Source: Lachnospiraceae bacterium (GTDB taxonomy: Bacteria; Bacillota; Clostridia; Lachnospirales; Lachnospiraceae). Taken from it: a DNA stretch of 32,093 nucleotides. The DNA lies in contig JAFSKT010000129.1 in assembly GCA_017448845.1 (NCBI GenBank), positions 1 through 32,093 on the forward strand. Direction: 5' to 3'. The translations under genes and the position numbers were made by a program. Below the pieces are notes generated by a model that did no database searches, had not been told where the DNA came from, and worked only from the letters and a program-made list of their open reading frames with translations. Below, piece by piece: positions 22,574-31,365 of the stretch; position 1 is the first letter of the stretch; each line of letters opens with the position of its first letter.

Positions 22574-23965
22574 ATGAATTATTCTGATCTTGTAAATTCT
22601 GTAAGGGGCGTATCCTGCATACTGTCATTAAGGAAGTCGGCGGATAACGGTTCTGAAGAGATCACTATAACCGCTGCCAATAAGGACTATCTTGCATCGG
22701 TCAATAAGCTCGATGAGGAGTTTGTTCCTAACAGACCATATACATATTACATTGTCAGGGATACGAATTTTGAGGCTCTGGCAGTCAATTGCATCACTGC
22801 GGGAAAGATATCGCATCAATATGTCAACGCAGGACTCTACGAAGCCTGGCTTGACATCTATATGATCCCTTTGGAAAAAGATGAGGAGGGCAATGGGTAC
22901 TGTCTGTTTTCCTATGAGATGACCCAGAGGTCTGACGCCGAAAAGATGGTCAAGGTATCCGTACAGACGGCGTATTCTGTATTGAAGACCTGTATCAGAT
23001 TCCGTGAAAACAATGGTTTTAAGGAGACTCTTGATTCCATAGTAAAGGATTTGAGACACCAGTGTGATTCTTTCGGCTGTGCCATCATCCTTATGGATAC
23101 AGCAGAAAGAAAGATCGATATCATGAGTTTTGACAGCGCGGGATCCTTTGCTCCTGCAGACAAGGACGTATTTTTTAAGCCCGAGTTTTATGATATCGTG
23201 GAAAGATGGCGCGATATCATGGGCGGATCAAACTGTTTCATCATCCCCAGCGAAGATAAGTTAAAGGAAGTTGAAAAGAAGGATGTTCACTGGTACGCAT
23301 CCCTTGTTCTTTCAGGCGTTAAAAACCTTGTCTTATACCCATTAAGGGTTAATGACAATCTGTACGGTTATATTTTCGCCACTAATTTCAATCCCGACAG
23401 GACCCACTTTATCAGGGAAGTGATGGAGATAAACTCCTTCGTGCTGTCAGCTGAGGTTGAGAACTACCGTATGCGTGAAAGGCTTGAGAAACTCAGCAGG
23501 ACCGACATGCTTACAGGTGTCCTCAACCGTAATGCCATGAACAAAATGATAAGCGATCTGGATTCCTGTGAGATCGAGTTCCGGAACGGTTTAGGCGTGG
23601 TATTTGTGGATGTGAACGGCTTAAAGACCGTCAACGATACCCAGGGACATAATGAAGGGGATAAGATACTTGTAAATGTCTCGGACAAGCTTAAATCCGT
23701 TTTTGATCCAACGGACATATACAGGGCCGGCGGAGACGAATTCCTTATAATAACCGACATGGAAAGATATACTTTCTATGCATCTTTTGAAAAACTGAAA
23801 TCCCTGTCCAGAGTAGAAGGTGAACCTTCCTTTGCTCTGGGAGCGCATTATGATGGCACTGAAATGAATATCAAAAAGACCATGCGCATAGCCGATTCAA
23901 ATATGTACGAGAATAAAGCGGAGTATTACCAGCTGAATCCCGGTAAAGACAGAAGGACACATTAA
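22574..23965 (+). CDS. Soluble PAS/GAF-like GGDEF protein (putative diguanylate cyclase)
   Basis: 463 residues with no membrane segment. Residues ~1-130 look like a PAS-type sensor region, ~145-310 like a GAF domain (LDSIVKDLRHQCDSFGCAII; LVLYPLRVNDNLYGYIFATN), and ~305-455 form a GGDEF domain: SRTDMLTGVLNRNAMN, VVFVDVNGLKTVNDTQGHNEGDKIL and RAGGDEFLII (GGDEF at 386-390), so catalysis looks possible. There is no RxxD inhibitory site. The metal-site Asp in VFVDVNGLK is kept. AGAGGGG precedes the ATG. It has its own good promoter and is followed after 15 bases by the lectin-like lipoprotein gene, suggesting the two are co-expressed. The domain limits are approximate. Confidence 0.88.
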   Translation: MNYSDLVNSVRGVSCILSLRKSADNGSEEITITAANKDYLASVNKLDEEFVPNRPYTYYIVRDTNFEALAVNCITAGKISHQYVNAGLYEAWLDIYMIPLEKDEEGNGYCLFSYEMTQRSDAEKMVKVSVQTAYSVLKTCIRFRENNGFKETLDSIVKDLRHQCDSFGCAIILMDTAERKIDIMSFDSAGSFAPADKDVFFKPEFYDIVERWRDIMGGSNCFIIPSEDKLKEVEKKDVHWYASLVLSGVKNLVLYPLRVNDNLYGYIFATNFNPDRTHFIREVMEINSFVLSAEVENYRMRERLEKLSRTDMLTGVLNRNAMNKMISDLDSCEIEFRNGLGVVFVDVNGLKTVNDTQGHNEGDKILVNVSDKLKSVFDPTDIYRAGGDEFLIITDMERYTFYASFEKLKSLSRVEGEPSFALGAHYDGTEMNIKKTMRIADSNMYENKAEYYQLNPGKDRRTH

Positions 23966-23980
23966 AACAGGAGTTACGGA

Positions 23981-25318
23981 ATGTCAGGAAAAAACAACAT
24001 ACATAAGAAAACCGGGATCATCACTGTTTCTCTGATGATCCTTACTATTACAGCATCCATGCTGTTTTTTGTTTCCTGCGGAAAAGAGAAGACCGGAAAA
24101 GCACCGGCATCCGATTCTGCAGAAGAGCAGACTGCGGACACAGCGGAAACTATGGAAGCTGCAGAAATCGCGGAAGCTTCGGAGACTACGGAACCTGCAG
24201 AAGTCGCGGAAACTGCAGACAGTTCCGCGGCAGAAGAAATTCCTTCAAAAACAGCCTCCTTTAAGCTCCCGGGTTCGGAAGGATCCGACAAAAGTTCAGG
24301 AGCCGGAGAAAACAGCAATGCCGCCTGGGCTGAAGCCTATCATAAGTATCTGGTGGATTTCGGCAGGACATTTGACGGTTATGAATACAGCGGCCCGGAG
24401 TACAGGAGCTATGACTATATCTATGTGAATGATGACGATATTCCGGAGCTTGTTATGCAGGGCCAGGATGAGGCCACCGGAAATATCGTACTCACATATA
24501 ACAACGGGAAGATAGACGAACTCCAGACCAGCAGGCTCTATTTTGACTATATTGAAAAGGGCAATCTCTTAAGGAATTCCGACGGCCATATGGGAGGATA
24601 TTATGATTATATCTATTCCATCATAGACGGAAAATGGAAGATGGAGAACTGCGGGGAATACTACGTGGAAGACAATTCCGTCATGTGGGATGATGATGAC
24701 CTTATATACGAATGGAACGGGAAAAAGGTGAGCCGTTCCGAATATGAAAAGGCACTTAAGGATATATATGACGAGAAAAAGGCTGTGCCCGGTTCGGGGG
24801 TCCTTGGGTATGAGGAGATTCTTGATAAGCTGAAAAACAGTGCTCAGGGTATAGAGGATGTCTTCCTGGAGGATTCCAAGGATATCCATAAATATGAGGT
24901 GATAGTAAAAGACGTAACCTGGAAGGAAGCCCTGGATGACTGCAGATCGAGAGGCGGCTATTTAGTAAGGGTAAATACTTCGGAAGAAAGATACTATCTT
25001 GAAGATATGCTCAAAAACAATAAGCAGGAAAAGCTTGTGATCTGGCTTGGGGGCTGCTTAAACCCGAAGGACGGCCACTATCACTGGTATGACGGTGAAA
25101 AATACGGTCAGGCTGCCCTTGATAAGGATGAGTATTATAAATTCTGCTGGCTGACAGGAGAGCCCAGTTTTACAGGCGTGAACGCAGACGGAAACATGAC
25201 GGATGAAAACTACATGTGCATGTTCCAGGTTAAGGGATATTGGGAATGGAATGATGTTCCCGAGGACATAAGTCCCTTCTACAGCGGAAAGATCGCCTAT
25301 ATCTGCGAATACGAATGA
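23981..25318 (+). CDS. Lipoprotein with acidic linker and C-type-lectin-fold domain
   Basis: 445 residues, with a signal peptide and lipobox FVSC (Cys 33). Residues ~44-95 are a low-complexity Glu/Ala/Thr linker built from imperfect repeats of GCAGAA-GCGGAA-type codons. A central region (~110-300) is rich in Tyr and Asp, with a DDDIPELV segment and WKMENCGEYYV; its fold is not recognised. The last ~125 residues read as a C-type lectin fold: YEVIVKDVTWKEALDDCRSRGGYLVRVNTSEE, IWLGG, WLTGEPSF, WEWNDVPED and a final YICEYE, with paired cysteines. Such domains bind sugars or proteins at the surface. It sits right behind a GGDEF gene, so a role in adhesion or matrix under cyclic-di-GMP control is plausible but unproven. 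Confidence 0.82.
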   Translation: MSGKNNIHKKTGIITVSLMILTITASMLFFVSCGKEKTGKAPASDSAEEQTADTAETMEAAEIAEASETTEPAEVAETADSSAAEEIPSKTASFKLPGSEGSDKSSGAGENSNAAWAEAYHKYLVDFGRTFDGYEYSGPEYRSYDYIYVNDDDIPELVMQGQDEATGNIVLTYNNGKIDELQTSRLYFDYIEKGNLLRNSDGHMGGYYDYIYSIIDGKWKMENCGEYYVEDNSVMWDDDDLIYEWNGKKVSRSEYEKALKDIYDEKKAVPGSGVLGYEEILDKLKNSAQGIEDVFLEDSKDIHKYEVIVKDVTWKEALDDCRSRGGYLVRVNTSEERYYLEDMLKNNKQEKLVIWLGGCLNPKDGHYHWYDGEKYGQAALDKDEYYKFCWLTGEPSFTGVNADGNMTDENYMCMFQVKGYWEWNDVPEDISPFYSGKIAYICEYE

Positions 25319-25327
25319 TCCGGTTCT

Positions 25328-25639
25328 TTATAACCACTTCTTACGCTTGAAGAAGAGCAGGCTGGATACTACGATCAGCAGGGACACCACGATCACAACG
25401 GGATAACCCCAGACGGAATCCAGCTCCGGCATGTATTTGAAATTCATGCCGTACCAGCCGACAATCAGAGTAAGGGGCATAAATATGGTTGTGACAACCG
25501 TTAGCACGGTCATTATGCGGTTCTGTTTCACATCAAGACGGGACTGGTAGGTGTCCCGGATCTGGTTGGTATAGTCGAGAAGGGAATTCACCATTTCTTT
25601 GTTCTGAGCTTTTCTGCAGGATGATCCCTGCCATAACAT
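25328..25639 (-). pseudogene. corA: C-terminal remnant of a CorA-type Mg2+/Co2+ transporter
   Basis: About 100 residues on the minus strand match only the end of CorA: the stalk helix (LLDYTNQIRDTYQSRLDVKQNRIM), the first membrane helix with the signature GMN in WYGMNFKYMPE, the second helix, and a KRKKW tail. CorA proteins are ~310 residues, and the large N-terminal cytoplasmic domain is missing. An in-frame TGA lies just upstream of the first ATG. The first dozen residues do not look like CorA, so the break is near 25600. It runs convergent to the lectin-like lipoprotein gene with a 9-base gap. Probably a decayed gene; a functional short form is unlikely because the metal-sensing domain is gone. 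Confidence 0.75.
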
Positions 25640-25697
25640 TATAACTCATTGAACCCCATCATGTCATATCTTCCTGTCATTTAACGGAAAAGACAGG

Positions 25698-25726
25698 TAG
25701 TCAAATCCCTCCTTACGGGGTATAAT
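25698..25726 (+). promoter_or_regulatory. Probable promoter of the aldo/keto reductase gene
   Basis: A perfect TATAAT (25721-25726) preceded 17 bases upstream by a weak -35 (TAGTCA). It lies between the corA remnant and the reductase gene. Confidence 0.5.
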
Positions 25727-25784
25727 TTTAAGCAGTACAGGAGGGGAGCTTATAAGGCTAAGCCGGATGGCGGAAAGGATCGTT

Positions 25785-26921
25785 ATGAGTATTGATTTAA
25801 GCGTTATGCCCAAGCTGGGATTCGGTCTTATGCGGCTTCCCGAAAAGGATGGCGTCATAGACCACGAGCATGTGTGCCGTATGGTGGACAGATACATGAA
25901 AGCCGGGATGAATTATTTCGATACGGCCTATGTATACCACGGGGGAAAATCCGAGGTGGCTGCCAGGGAGGCCCTGGTAAAGCGCTATCCGAGAGACAGC
26001 TTTATGATAGCAACGAAGCTTCCCGCCTGGGAGATAAAGAAGGCAGAGGATGTGGAAAGGCTCTTTAATGAGCAGCTTGAAAGGGCAGGGGTCGATTACT
26101 TTGATCTCTATCTCCTTCATTCCATCGAGGACGGAAGTAATTACGATACCTATGAGAAATATGACTGCTTTGAATGGGGCTTAAAGAAAAAAGAAGAGGG
26201 GAAGATCAGGCATTTCGGTTTTTCCTATCACGGAAGCCCGGAGCTTTTGGTTGAGGTATTAGATAAGCATCCGGAAGTGGAGTTCGTTCAGATACAGTTA
26301 AACTATTTAGACAGGACAAATCCGGTGGTGAGGTCCCAACAGCTTTATGAGATCTTAAGGGACAGGAATATCCCCATAATCGTAATGGAACCTGTAAGAG
26401 GCGGTATGCTTGCGGATCTTGGGCCCGAGGTGGAGGCGAAGTTCAAGGCGAGACAGCCTGAGAAGTCAGTGGCTTCCTGGGCGCTTCGTTTTGTGGGCTC
26501 CCTTCCCGGAGTCATGACCATACTGTCCGGTATGTCAAATGAAGAGCAGATGGAGGATAACATAGGTACTTTCACTGATTTTGAGCCTCTTTCTGACGAC
26601 GAGCTTAAACTGATCAATGAAGTTACGGAGGAAGTGCTCTCCATGCCCCAGATAGGATGCACATCCTGCAGGTACTGCTGCGACGGCTGTCCCCAGAAGA
26701 TCAGTATTCCCGATATATTCAGAACTATAAATACCCTTCGCCGTTATCCCGATGACTGGAGGTCAAAGAACTTCTATTCCGGCTTAAAGGAGAGGAGCGG
26801 AAGTGCTTCGGACTGCATAGGATGCGGACAGTGCGAAAGCGTTTGTCCCCAGCATCTGCCCATCATCGAGCTTATGAAGGAAGCGGCCGGAATACTTGAC
26901 TCAGCCCCGGCTGAGAAGTAA
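25785..26921 (+). CDS. Aldo/keto reductase with C-terminal ferredoxin-like domain
   Basis: 378 residues from the ATG at 25785, which has AAAGGA six bases before it; an earlier ATG at 25767 is possible but poorly placed. The N-terminal ~280 residues form the aldo/keto reductase barrel: LGFGLMRLP, the catalytic Asp/Tyr in MNYFDTAYVYHGG, the Lys in IATKLP, YFDLYLLHS, then IPIIVMEPVRGG and the cofactor-loop segment SGMSNEEQMEDN. The last ~90 residues carry two cysteine sets, CTSCRYCCDGCPQ and CIGCGQCESVCPQ, typical of 4Fe-4S clusters. This reductase-ferredoxin fusion is common in anaerobes. Its substrate is unknown. PAP2 and thiamine genes follow on the same strand. Confidence 0.9.
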   Translation: MSIDLSVMPKLGFGLMRLPEKDGVIDHEHVCRMVDRYMKAGMNYFDTAYVYHGGKSEVAAREALVKRYPRDSFMIATKLPAWEIKKAEDVERLFNEQLERAGVDYFDLYLLHSIEDGSNYDTYEKYDCFEWGLKKKEEGKIRHFGFSYHGSPELLVEVLDKHPEVEFVQIQLNYLDRTNPVVRSQQLYEILRDRNIPIIVMEPVRGGMLADLGPEVEAKFKARQPEKSVASWALRFVGSLPGVMTILSGMSNEEQMEDNIGTFTDFEPLSDDELKLINEVTEEVLSMPQIGCTSCRYCCDGCPQKISIPDIFRTINTLRRYPDDWRSKNFYSGLKERSGSASDCIGCGQCESVCPQHLPIIELMKEAAGILDSAPAEK

Positions 26922-26982
26922 GTATTCCGGAAGTAAATAAAGGGGTTGTAAGCCCAAAGGTTATACCTGAAAGGAGAGTTTC

Positions 26983-27954
26983 ATGAGTTTTGATATCCAG
27001 TATCTTTTATGGCTGCAGGAATTAAGAAATGCAACCGGCGGCGTGTTTGATGAGTTTTTCAACGCAATGTCCAAGTTTGCCGTTGATATCCTGCCCTTCC
27101 TTCCCTTCATTATCTTCTGGGGAGTAAACAGAAAATGGGGCTACCGTTTCCTGAATATTTACTGGTGCGGGCAGATAATAAACGGGATCATAAAGCTTAC
27201 AGTCTGCGCATACCGTCCCTGGATCCGGTCCGATCTGATAGAACCGGCGGGAGACTCAAAGGTGGCGGCCACCGGATATTCCTTCCCCAGCGGGCATTCC
27301 ACCTCGGCAACTACACTGTACGGCCCGATCATACCATGGCAGAAAGATAAACGCCCATGGCTTGCGGTACTGTCGGGGATCCTTATTCTACTTACCTGTT
27401 TTTCCCGGAATTTCCTTGGGGTGCATACGCCCCAGGACGTGGTGGTTGGATTCACCGTATCCGTGATCATAGTTATCGTTGTGGGAAAGGTACAGGATAA
27501 GATAGGGGATAACGAAGCGCTTATTGATAAACTGACCTTCCTCGGAGTTCTTTTAGTTATAGTTACGCTCATATATATCCAGGTGAAACCCTACCCCATG
27601 GATTATGTGGACGGGGTTCTGCTTGTGGATCCGCAGAAAATGATGAACGATACCTTCAAAGCCTGTGGCGGCTTTTTCGGATTAATGGTGGGAAGCTATG
27701 TGGAACGGCATTACATCCATTACGAGATCCCTACAGGAGAAGCAGCGGCAAATCTTCCGATGCTTACCTGTGTCGGAGCAGCCATTCTGATGGCATGGAA
27801 GGATCTCTTTGCTCCCGCAACCATAGTCCTGCTTTTTGGCGGACACTGGGGGAATTTTATTGCCAGGGCGATACTTTCAATGTTTGGGCTTATTGTCTGG
27901 CCCATAGTCATAAGGAAAGAGACTGAAAGAGGAGCGGTAGCGAGCAATGGGTGA
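26983..27954 (+). CDS. PAP2-family membrane phosphatase
   Basis: 323 residues with about eight membrane helices. The three phosphatase motifs are present: KLTVCAYRP (KxxxxxxRP), SFPSGHS, and SRNFLGVHTPQDV (SRxxxxxHxxxD). Members dephosphorylate phosphatidic acid, undecaprenyl diphosphate or similar lipid phosphates at the membrane. The protein is longer than minimal PAP2 enzymes, with an extra C-terminal set of helices (after about residue 180). AAGGAGAG precedes the ATG. Its last 8 bases overlap the start of the thiamine pyrophosphokinase gene, so the two are translationally coupled. Confidence 0.9.
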   Translation: MSFDIQYLLWLQELRNATGGVFDEFFNAMSKFAVDILPFLPFIIFWGVNRKWGYRFLNIYWCGQIINGIIKLTVCAYRPWIRSDLIEPAGDSKVAATGYSFPSGHSTSATTLYGPIIPWQKDKRPWLAVLSGILILLTCFSRNFLGVHTPQDVVVGFTVSVIIVIVVGKVQDKIGDNEALIDKLTFLGVLLVIVTLIYIQVKPYPMDYVDGVLLVDPQKMMNDTFKACGGFFGLMVGSYVERHYIHYEIPTGEAAANLPMLTCVGAAILMAWKDLFAPATIVLLFGGHWGNFIARAILSMFGLIVWPIVIRKETERGAVASNG

Positions 27955-28588
27955 TCCTGCCGTGAGCAACAGGAGATGCGTCATCATAGGGGGCGCAGAT
28001 ATAGGAAATTACGATCTCATTAAGGACAGACTGAAAGACAATGATTTCTGCGTTTTCTGCGACAGCGGCTTAAGGCATATGGAGGGGCTGGGTGTTAAGC
28101 CCGGCCTGATAGTGGGAGACTTTGATTCCCATGAAAATCCCGGGCTTGATACGGAGACCATAGTTCTTCCCCGGGAAAAGGACGACACTGATACGGTTTT
28201 TGCCGTGAAGGAAGCCATCAGAAGAGGCTATGAGGATTTCCTGCTGGTGGGAGTCATAGGGGGCAGATTTGATCATTCCCTTGGGAATGTGTCGGTTTTA
28301 CTGTGTCTTGATTCCCTTGGAAAAAAGGGCTGTATCATCGATGATTATTCGGAAATGGAGATAGTTTCAGGGTCTCCGGCTTATATCAGCGATGAATACG
28401 GGTTCTTTTCACTGTTGAATATTTCCGGGAAAGCCCGGGGCATTAATATAGAGGATGCGAAATACCCCCTGGAAAATGGGGAGATCACCTGCGATTACCA
28501 GTATGGCATCAGTAACGAGGTGCTCCCCGGAAGGACCGCAAAGGTCTCGGTCAAAGATGGGAGACTGCTTTTAGTAAAGGTAAGATGA
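27947..28588 (+). CDS. thiN: Thiamine pyrophosphokinase
   Basis: 213 residues, normal length. It converts thiamine and ATP to thiamine diphosphate. Family features: IIGGADIGNYD near the N-terminus, CDSGLRHMEGLGVKPGLIVGDFDS, the conserved REKDDTDT (LPxxKDxTD type) segment, VGVIGGRFDHSLGN, and the C-terminal thiamine-binding beta domain (ENGEITCDYQYGISNEV). It overlaps the PAP2 gene by 8 bases. No TPP riboswitch was seen upstream, as expected for an internal operon gene. The leader promoter of the next gene starts about ten bases after its stop. Confidence 0.92.
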   Translation: MGDPAVSNRRCVIIGGADIGNYDLIKDRLKDNDFCVFCDSGLRHMEGLGVKPGLIVGDFDSHENPGLDTETIVLPREKDDTDTVFAVKEAIRRGYEDFLLVGVIGGRFDHSLGNVSVLLCLDSLGKKGCIIDDYSEMEIVSGSPAYISDEYGFFSLLNISGKARGINIEDAKYPLENGEITCDYQYGISNEVLPGRTAKVSVKDGRLLLVKVR

Positions 28589-28598
28589 CAATACTGCT

Positions 28599-28627
28599 TT
28601 GACTTGATAAGAGAACTGTTGTATTAT
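28599..28627 (+). promoter_or_regulatory. Promoter of the PEP/pyruvate-binding protein leader
   Basis: TTGACT (28599-28604), a 17-base spacer and TATTAT (28622-28627), with TGTTG before the -10 box as at glnN. Predicted transcription start near 28634, i.e. at the first base of the hairpin. Confidence 0.75.
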
Positions 28628-28632
28628 GGATT

Positions 28633-28675
28633 AAAGGCAAAGGCGCCGGACAGGTGCTTTTGCCTTTTTCTTTTT
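28633..28675 (+). terminator. 5'-terminal attenuator-like hairpin upstream of the PEP/pyruvate-binding gene
   Basis: A 15-bp fully paired stem (28633-28647 with 28653-28667, two G-T wobbles) with loop GGACA, running into TTTTTCTTTTT. It begins at the predicted transcript start. Its left arm (GGCAAAGGCGCC) closely resembles the left arms at 3198 and 8626. Confidence 0.75.
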
Positions 28676-28697
28676 GGCAAAACAGAAAGGAGAGATC

Positions 28698-31274
28698 ATG
28701 GCAGCTTTTGACAGAGTGTTATCAGGCATTCCTGAGATGGATAAGAATTTTGACAATATCCGGCTGGGAGACAATGTTGTATGGCGGGTTGATGACCTGG
28801 ATCAGTTTAGGCTTTTTATGGAGCCCTATGTTAAGCAGGCGATACAGGACGGCAGGAACCTCATATATTTCCGCTTTGCCACCCATGAGCCGTTATTAGA
28901 AGAGCAGGAAGGCTTAAAGATCATAGAGGTGGAACTTAACCACAGATTCGAGAATTTCACCGTTGAGATACATGAGCACATAAGACGGGAAGGAAGGGAC
29001 GCCTTCTACGTCTTTGACTGCCTGTCGGAGCTGCAGACTGCCTGGGCCACGGACCTTATGATGGGGAATTTCTTCCAGGTGACCTGTCCCTATCTCTTTA
29101 TCCTTGATACGGTGGCGTTCTTTCCGCTGATAAGGGGAAAACACTCCTTCCAGGCTATCGCAAAAATAAGGGATACCACACAGCTCTTCCTGGACGTGTA
29201 CGCCGATACGGAAAATGTATATGTGCGGCCGGATAAGGTCTGGAACCGCTATTCCGAGACCATGTTCCTGCCCCATCTCTATGTTCCGAAGACAGGGGAA
29301 TTTAATCCCATTCTGGACGGGGTGCTGGCCAGCCACTTTTATCAGGTGCTGGGGGATAACGCCTCTTCACCGGACCGGGGAAACATGGACAGCTGGGACA
29401 GGTTTTTCAATATGTCCGAAGCCATGCTTGAGAACGGAATGGACATTACTGAACAGTGTTCCAGGATATGTAATATCATGATGTCCCGGGATCTGAGGAT
29501 GAGGGAGATGATAAAGGCCAACTTTAAGCCGAAGGATTACTTTATTATCCGTAAGCGGATGATAGGTACCGGAATGATCGGAGGAAAGGCCTGCGGCATG
29601 CTTCTTGCAAGGAAGATCATAGAGAACAGGTGCCCTGATATATTCAAAAAACTGGAGCCCCATGATTCTTTTTATATCGGCTCCGATGTTTTTTACACCT
29701 ACATAGTTGAAAACAGGTTCTGGGACTTAAAGATCCGGCAGCGGACAAAAGAAGAGTATTTCTCCGTTGCGGAGGAATTCGCGGATAAGCTGATGTCCGG
29801 AAAGTTCTCCAGGGAAATGGAAGAGCAGTTTGTAAAGCTCCTTGAATACTACGGCCAGGATCCCATTATAGTAAGATCCAGTTCCATATTGGAAGACGGC
29901 TTCGGCAATGCTTTTGCGGGCAAATATGAATCCGTATTCTGCTCTAATTCCGGGGACATGGACCAGCGGCTTGAGGAACTGGAGAATGCGGTGCGTACAG
30001 TATATGCCAGCACCATGAGCAGATCGGCCCTGGATTACAGGAGCAGGAGAGGACTTGGAGAGAGGGACGAGCAGATGGCGCTTCTCGTCCAGAGGGTGTC
30101 CGGTTCCTATTACGGGGAGTACTATATGCCCTGTGTTGCGGGAGTCGGCTATTCGTACAGTCCCTACCGGTTTATGGATGATCTGGATCCCACAGCGGGA
30201 ATGCTGAGGCTTGTCATGGGACTTGGAACTTCTGCGGTTGACAGGACGGAGGGTTCATATCCGAGGCTTGTGAACTTAGACAGGCCGAAAGCCACCACCG
30301 CCAGGGATTCCGTGGAGAAGCATCAGTATTCCCAGAGAAGGCTGGAACTTATGAATCGGGCTTCAAGGAAACTGGAGCAGGTGGAACCGGATGTGGTGGA
30401 GCCCTTTCTTCCGAGTTTTATGAAAAAACTGCTATTCGAGCATGACTTTGATACGGAAAGAATGTACAGGGAACAGGGACATTCCCGGGATATCGAATTT
30501 GTTTCCTGCCAGGGGATAGTTGAGAAGGAAGACCTGATGTCAGAGATGCATTCTATCTTAAGCACGATACAGAAGGAATACGACTATCCCGTGGATACGG
30601 AATTTACCGTAAATCTTTCGGAAGACGGGGATCATGTGATAAACCTGCTGCAGTGCAGGCCATTGCAGGTATATCAGGATTCGGAGGAAATGGAGCTTCC
30701 CGAGGACGTGGACAGGGAAAAGATCCTGTTTGAGTGCAGGGGTTCTTCCATGGGACTGTCCCGTTATGAGAAGCTTGATATCATCGTTACGGTGGATCCC
30801 GTTAATTACTACAACATGCCTTACAGGGATAAATATAAGGCGGCGAAGGCTGTGGGAAGCGTAAACTGGAAAATGCGGGGCAAGAATAAAAAGATGCTCC
30901 TTATGACTCCCGGAAGGCTTGGTACTTCTTCGCCGGAGCTGGGGGTTCCCGCAGTATTTTCGGATATCAGTGAATATGCCTCGATCTGTGAGGTCTCAGA
31001 TTCCAGGGCAGGTTATAATCCGGAGCTTTCCTACGGAAGTCATTTCTTCCAGGATTTAGTTGAGGCCGGAATTCTCTATAACGCCATATTTGAAAACGAG
31101 AAGACCATCGTATTTAACCCAGAGCTCTTAAAGGACTGCGATAATCTTTTATGTGATTATGATCCGAAATTTGAGGAATTAAAGGACATTGTAAGAGTCT
31201 ATGATGTGTCGGAAATGGATTTCAGGCTCTGCAATGATATGAAGAAGGAGAGAGTCCTCTGTTTCAGGGGCTGA
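28698..31274 (+). CDS. PEP/pyruvate-binding (PPDK N-terminal type) protein with KaiC-like N-terminus
   Basis: 858 residues from the ATG at 28698 (AAAGGAGAG before it; the frame extends to a TTG at 28674 inside the leader). Residues ~15-170 look like a RecA/KaiC-type fold without a P-loop (LGDNVVWRVDDLDQF; FYVFDCLSEL in the Walker B position). Residues ~285-640 match the ATP-grasp PEP/pyruvate-binding domain of PEP synthase and PPDK: MIGGKACGML, then PIIVRSSSILEDGFGNAFAGKYES, and LLQCRPLQ near 655. The phosphohistidine swivel domain and the PEP-forming barrel are absent, so this is not a complete PEP synthase or PPDK. The last ~190 residues (GRLGTSSPELGVPAVF and beyond) are unassigned. It shares the glnA/glnN-type leader, suggesting nitrogen- or energy-linked control. 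Activity unknown; a phosphotransferase or nucleotide-sensing role is conceivable. Confidence 0.82.
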   Translation: MAAFDRVLSGIPEMDKNFDNIRLGDNVVWRVDDLDQFRLFMEPYVKQAIQDGRNLIYFRFATHEPLLEEQEGLKIIEVELNHRFENFTVEIHEHIRREGRDAFYVFDCLSELQTAWATDLMMGNFFQVTCPYLFILDTVAFFPLIRGKHSFQAIAKIRDTTQLFLDVYADTENVYVRPDKVWNRYSETMFLPHLYVPKTGEFNPILDGVLASHFYQVLGDNASSPDRGNMDSWDRFFNMSEAMLENGMDITEQCSRICNIMMSRDLRMREMIKANFKPKDYFIIRKRMIGTGMIGGKACGMLLARKIIENRCPDIFKKLEPHDSFYIGSDVFYTYIVENRFWDLKIRQRTKEEYFSVAEEFADKLMSGKFSREMEEQFVKLLEYYGQDPIIVRSSSILEDGFGNAFAGKYESVFCSNSGDMDQRLEELENAVRTVYASTMSRSALDYRSRRGLGERDEQMALLVQRVSGSYYGEYYMPCVAGVGYSYSPYRFMDDLDPTAGMLRLVMGLGTSAVDRTEGSYPRLVNLDRPKATTARDSVEKHQYSQRRLELMNRASRKLEQVEPDVVEPFLPSFMKKLLFEHDFDTERMYREQGHSRDIEFVSCQGIVEKEDLMSEMHSILSTIQKEYDYPVDTEFTVNLSEDGDHVINLLQCRPLQVYQDSEEMELPEDVDREKILFECRGSSMGLSRYEKLDIIVTVDPVNYYNMPYRDKYKAAKAVGSVNWKMRGKNKKMLLMTPGRLGTSSPELGVPAVFSDISEYASICEVSDSRAGYNPELSYGSHFFQDLVEAGILYNAIFENEKTIVFNPELLKDCDNLLCDYDPKFEELKDIVRVYDVSEMDFRLCNDMKKERVLCFRG

Positions 31275-31308
31275 AGACTGGGTTTCCCGCTTTTTCCCGG
31301 AAAGCAGT

Positions 31309-31336
31309 TTGAAAACCGCTGTAAGAGTGGTATATT
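31309..31336 (+). promoter_or_regulatory. Promoter of the D-2-hydroxyacid dehydrogenase gene
   Basis: TTGAAA (31309-31314), a 16-base spacer and TATATT (31331-31336), 29 bases before the start codon. No leader hairpin follows. Confidence 0.6.
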
Positions 31337-31365
31337 AAGGGAAACACCGTCTTGGGAGGAATGAC

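Noticed and set aside
25328..25639. Functional short CorA protein
   Set aside because: The cytoplasmic metal-sensing domain is entirely missing and the N-terminal dozen residues are unrelated to the family.
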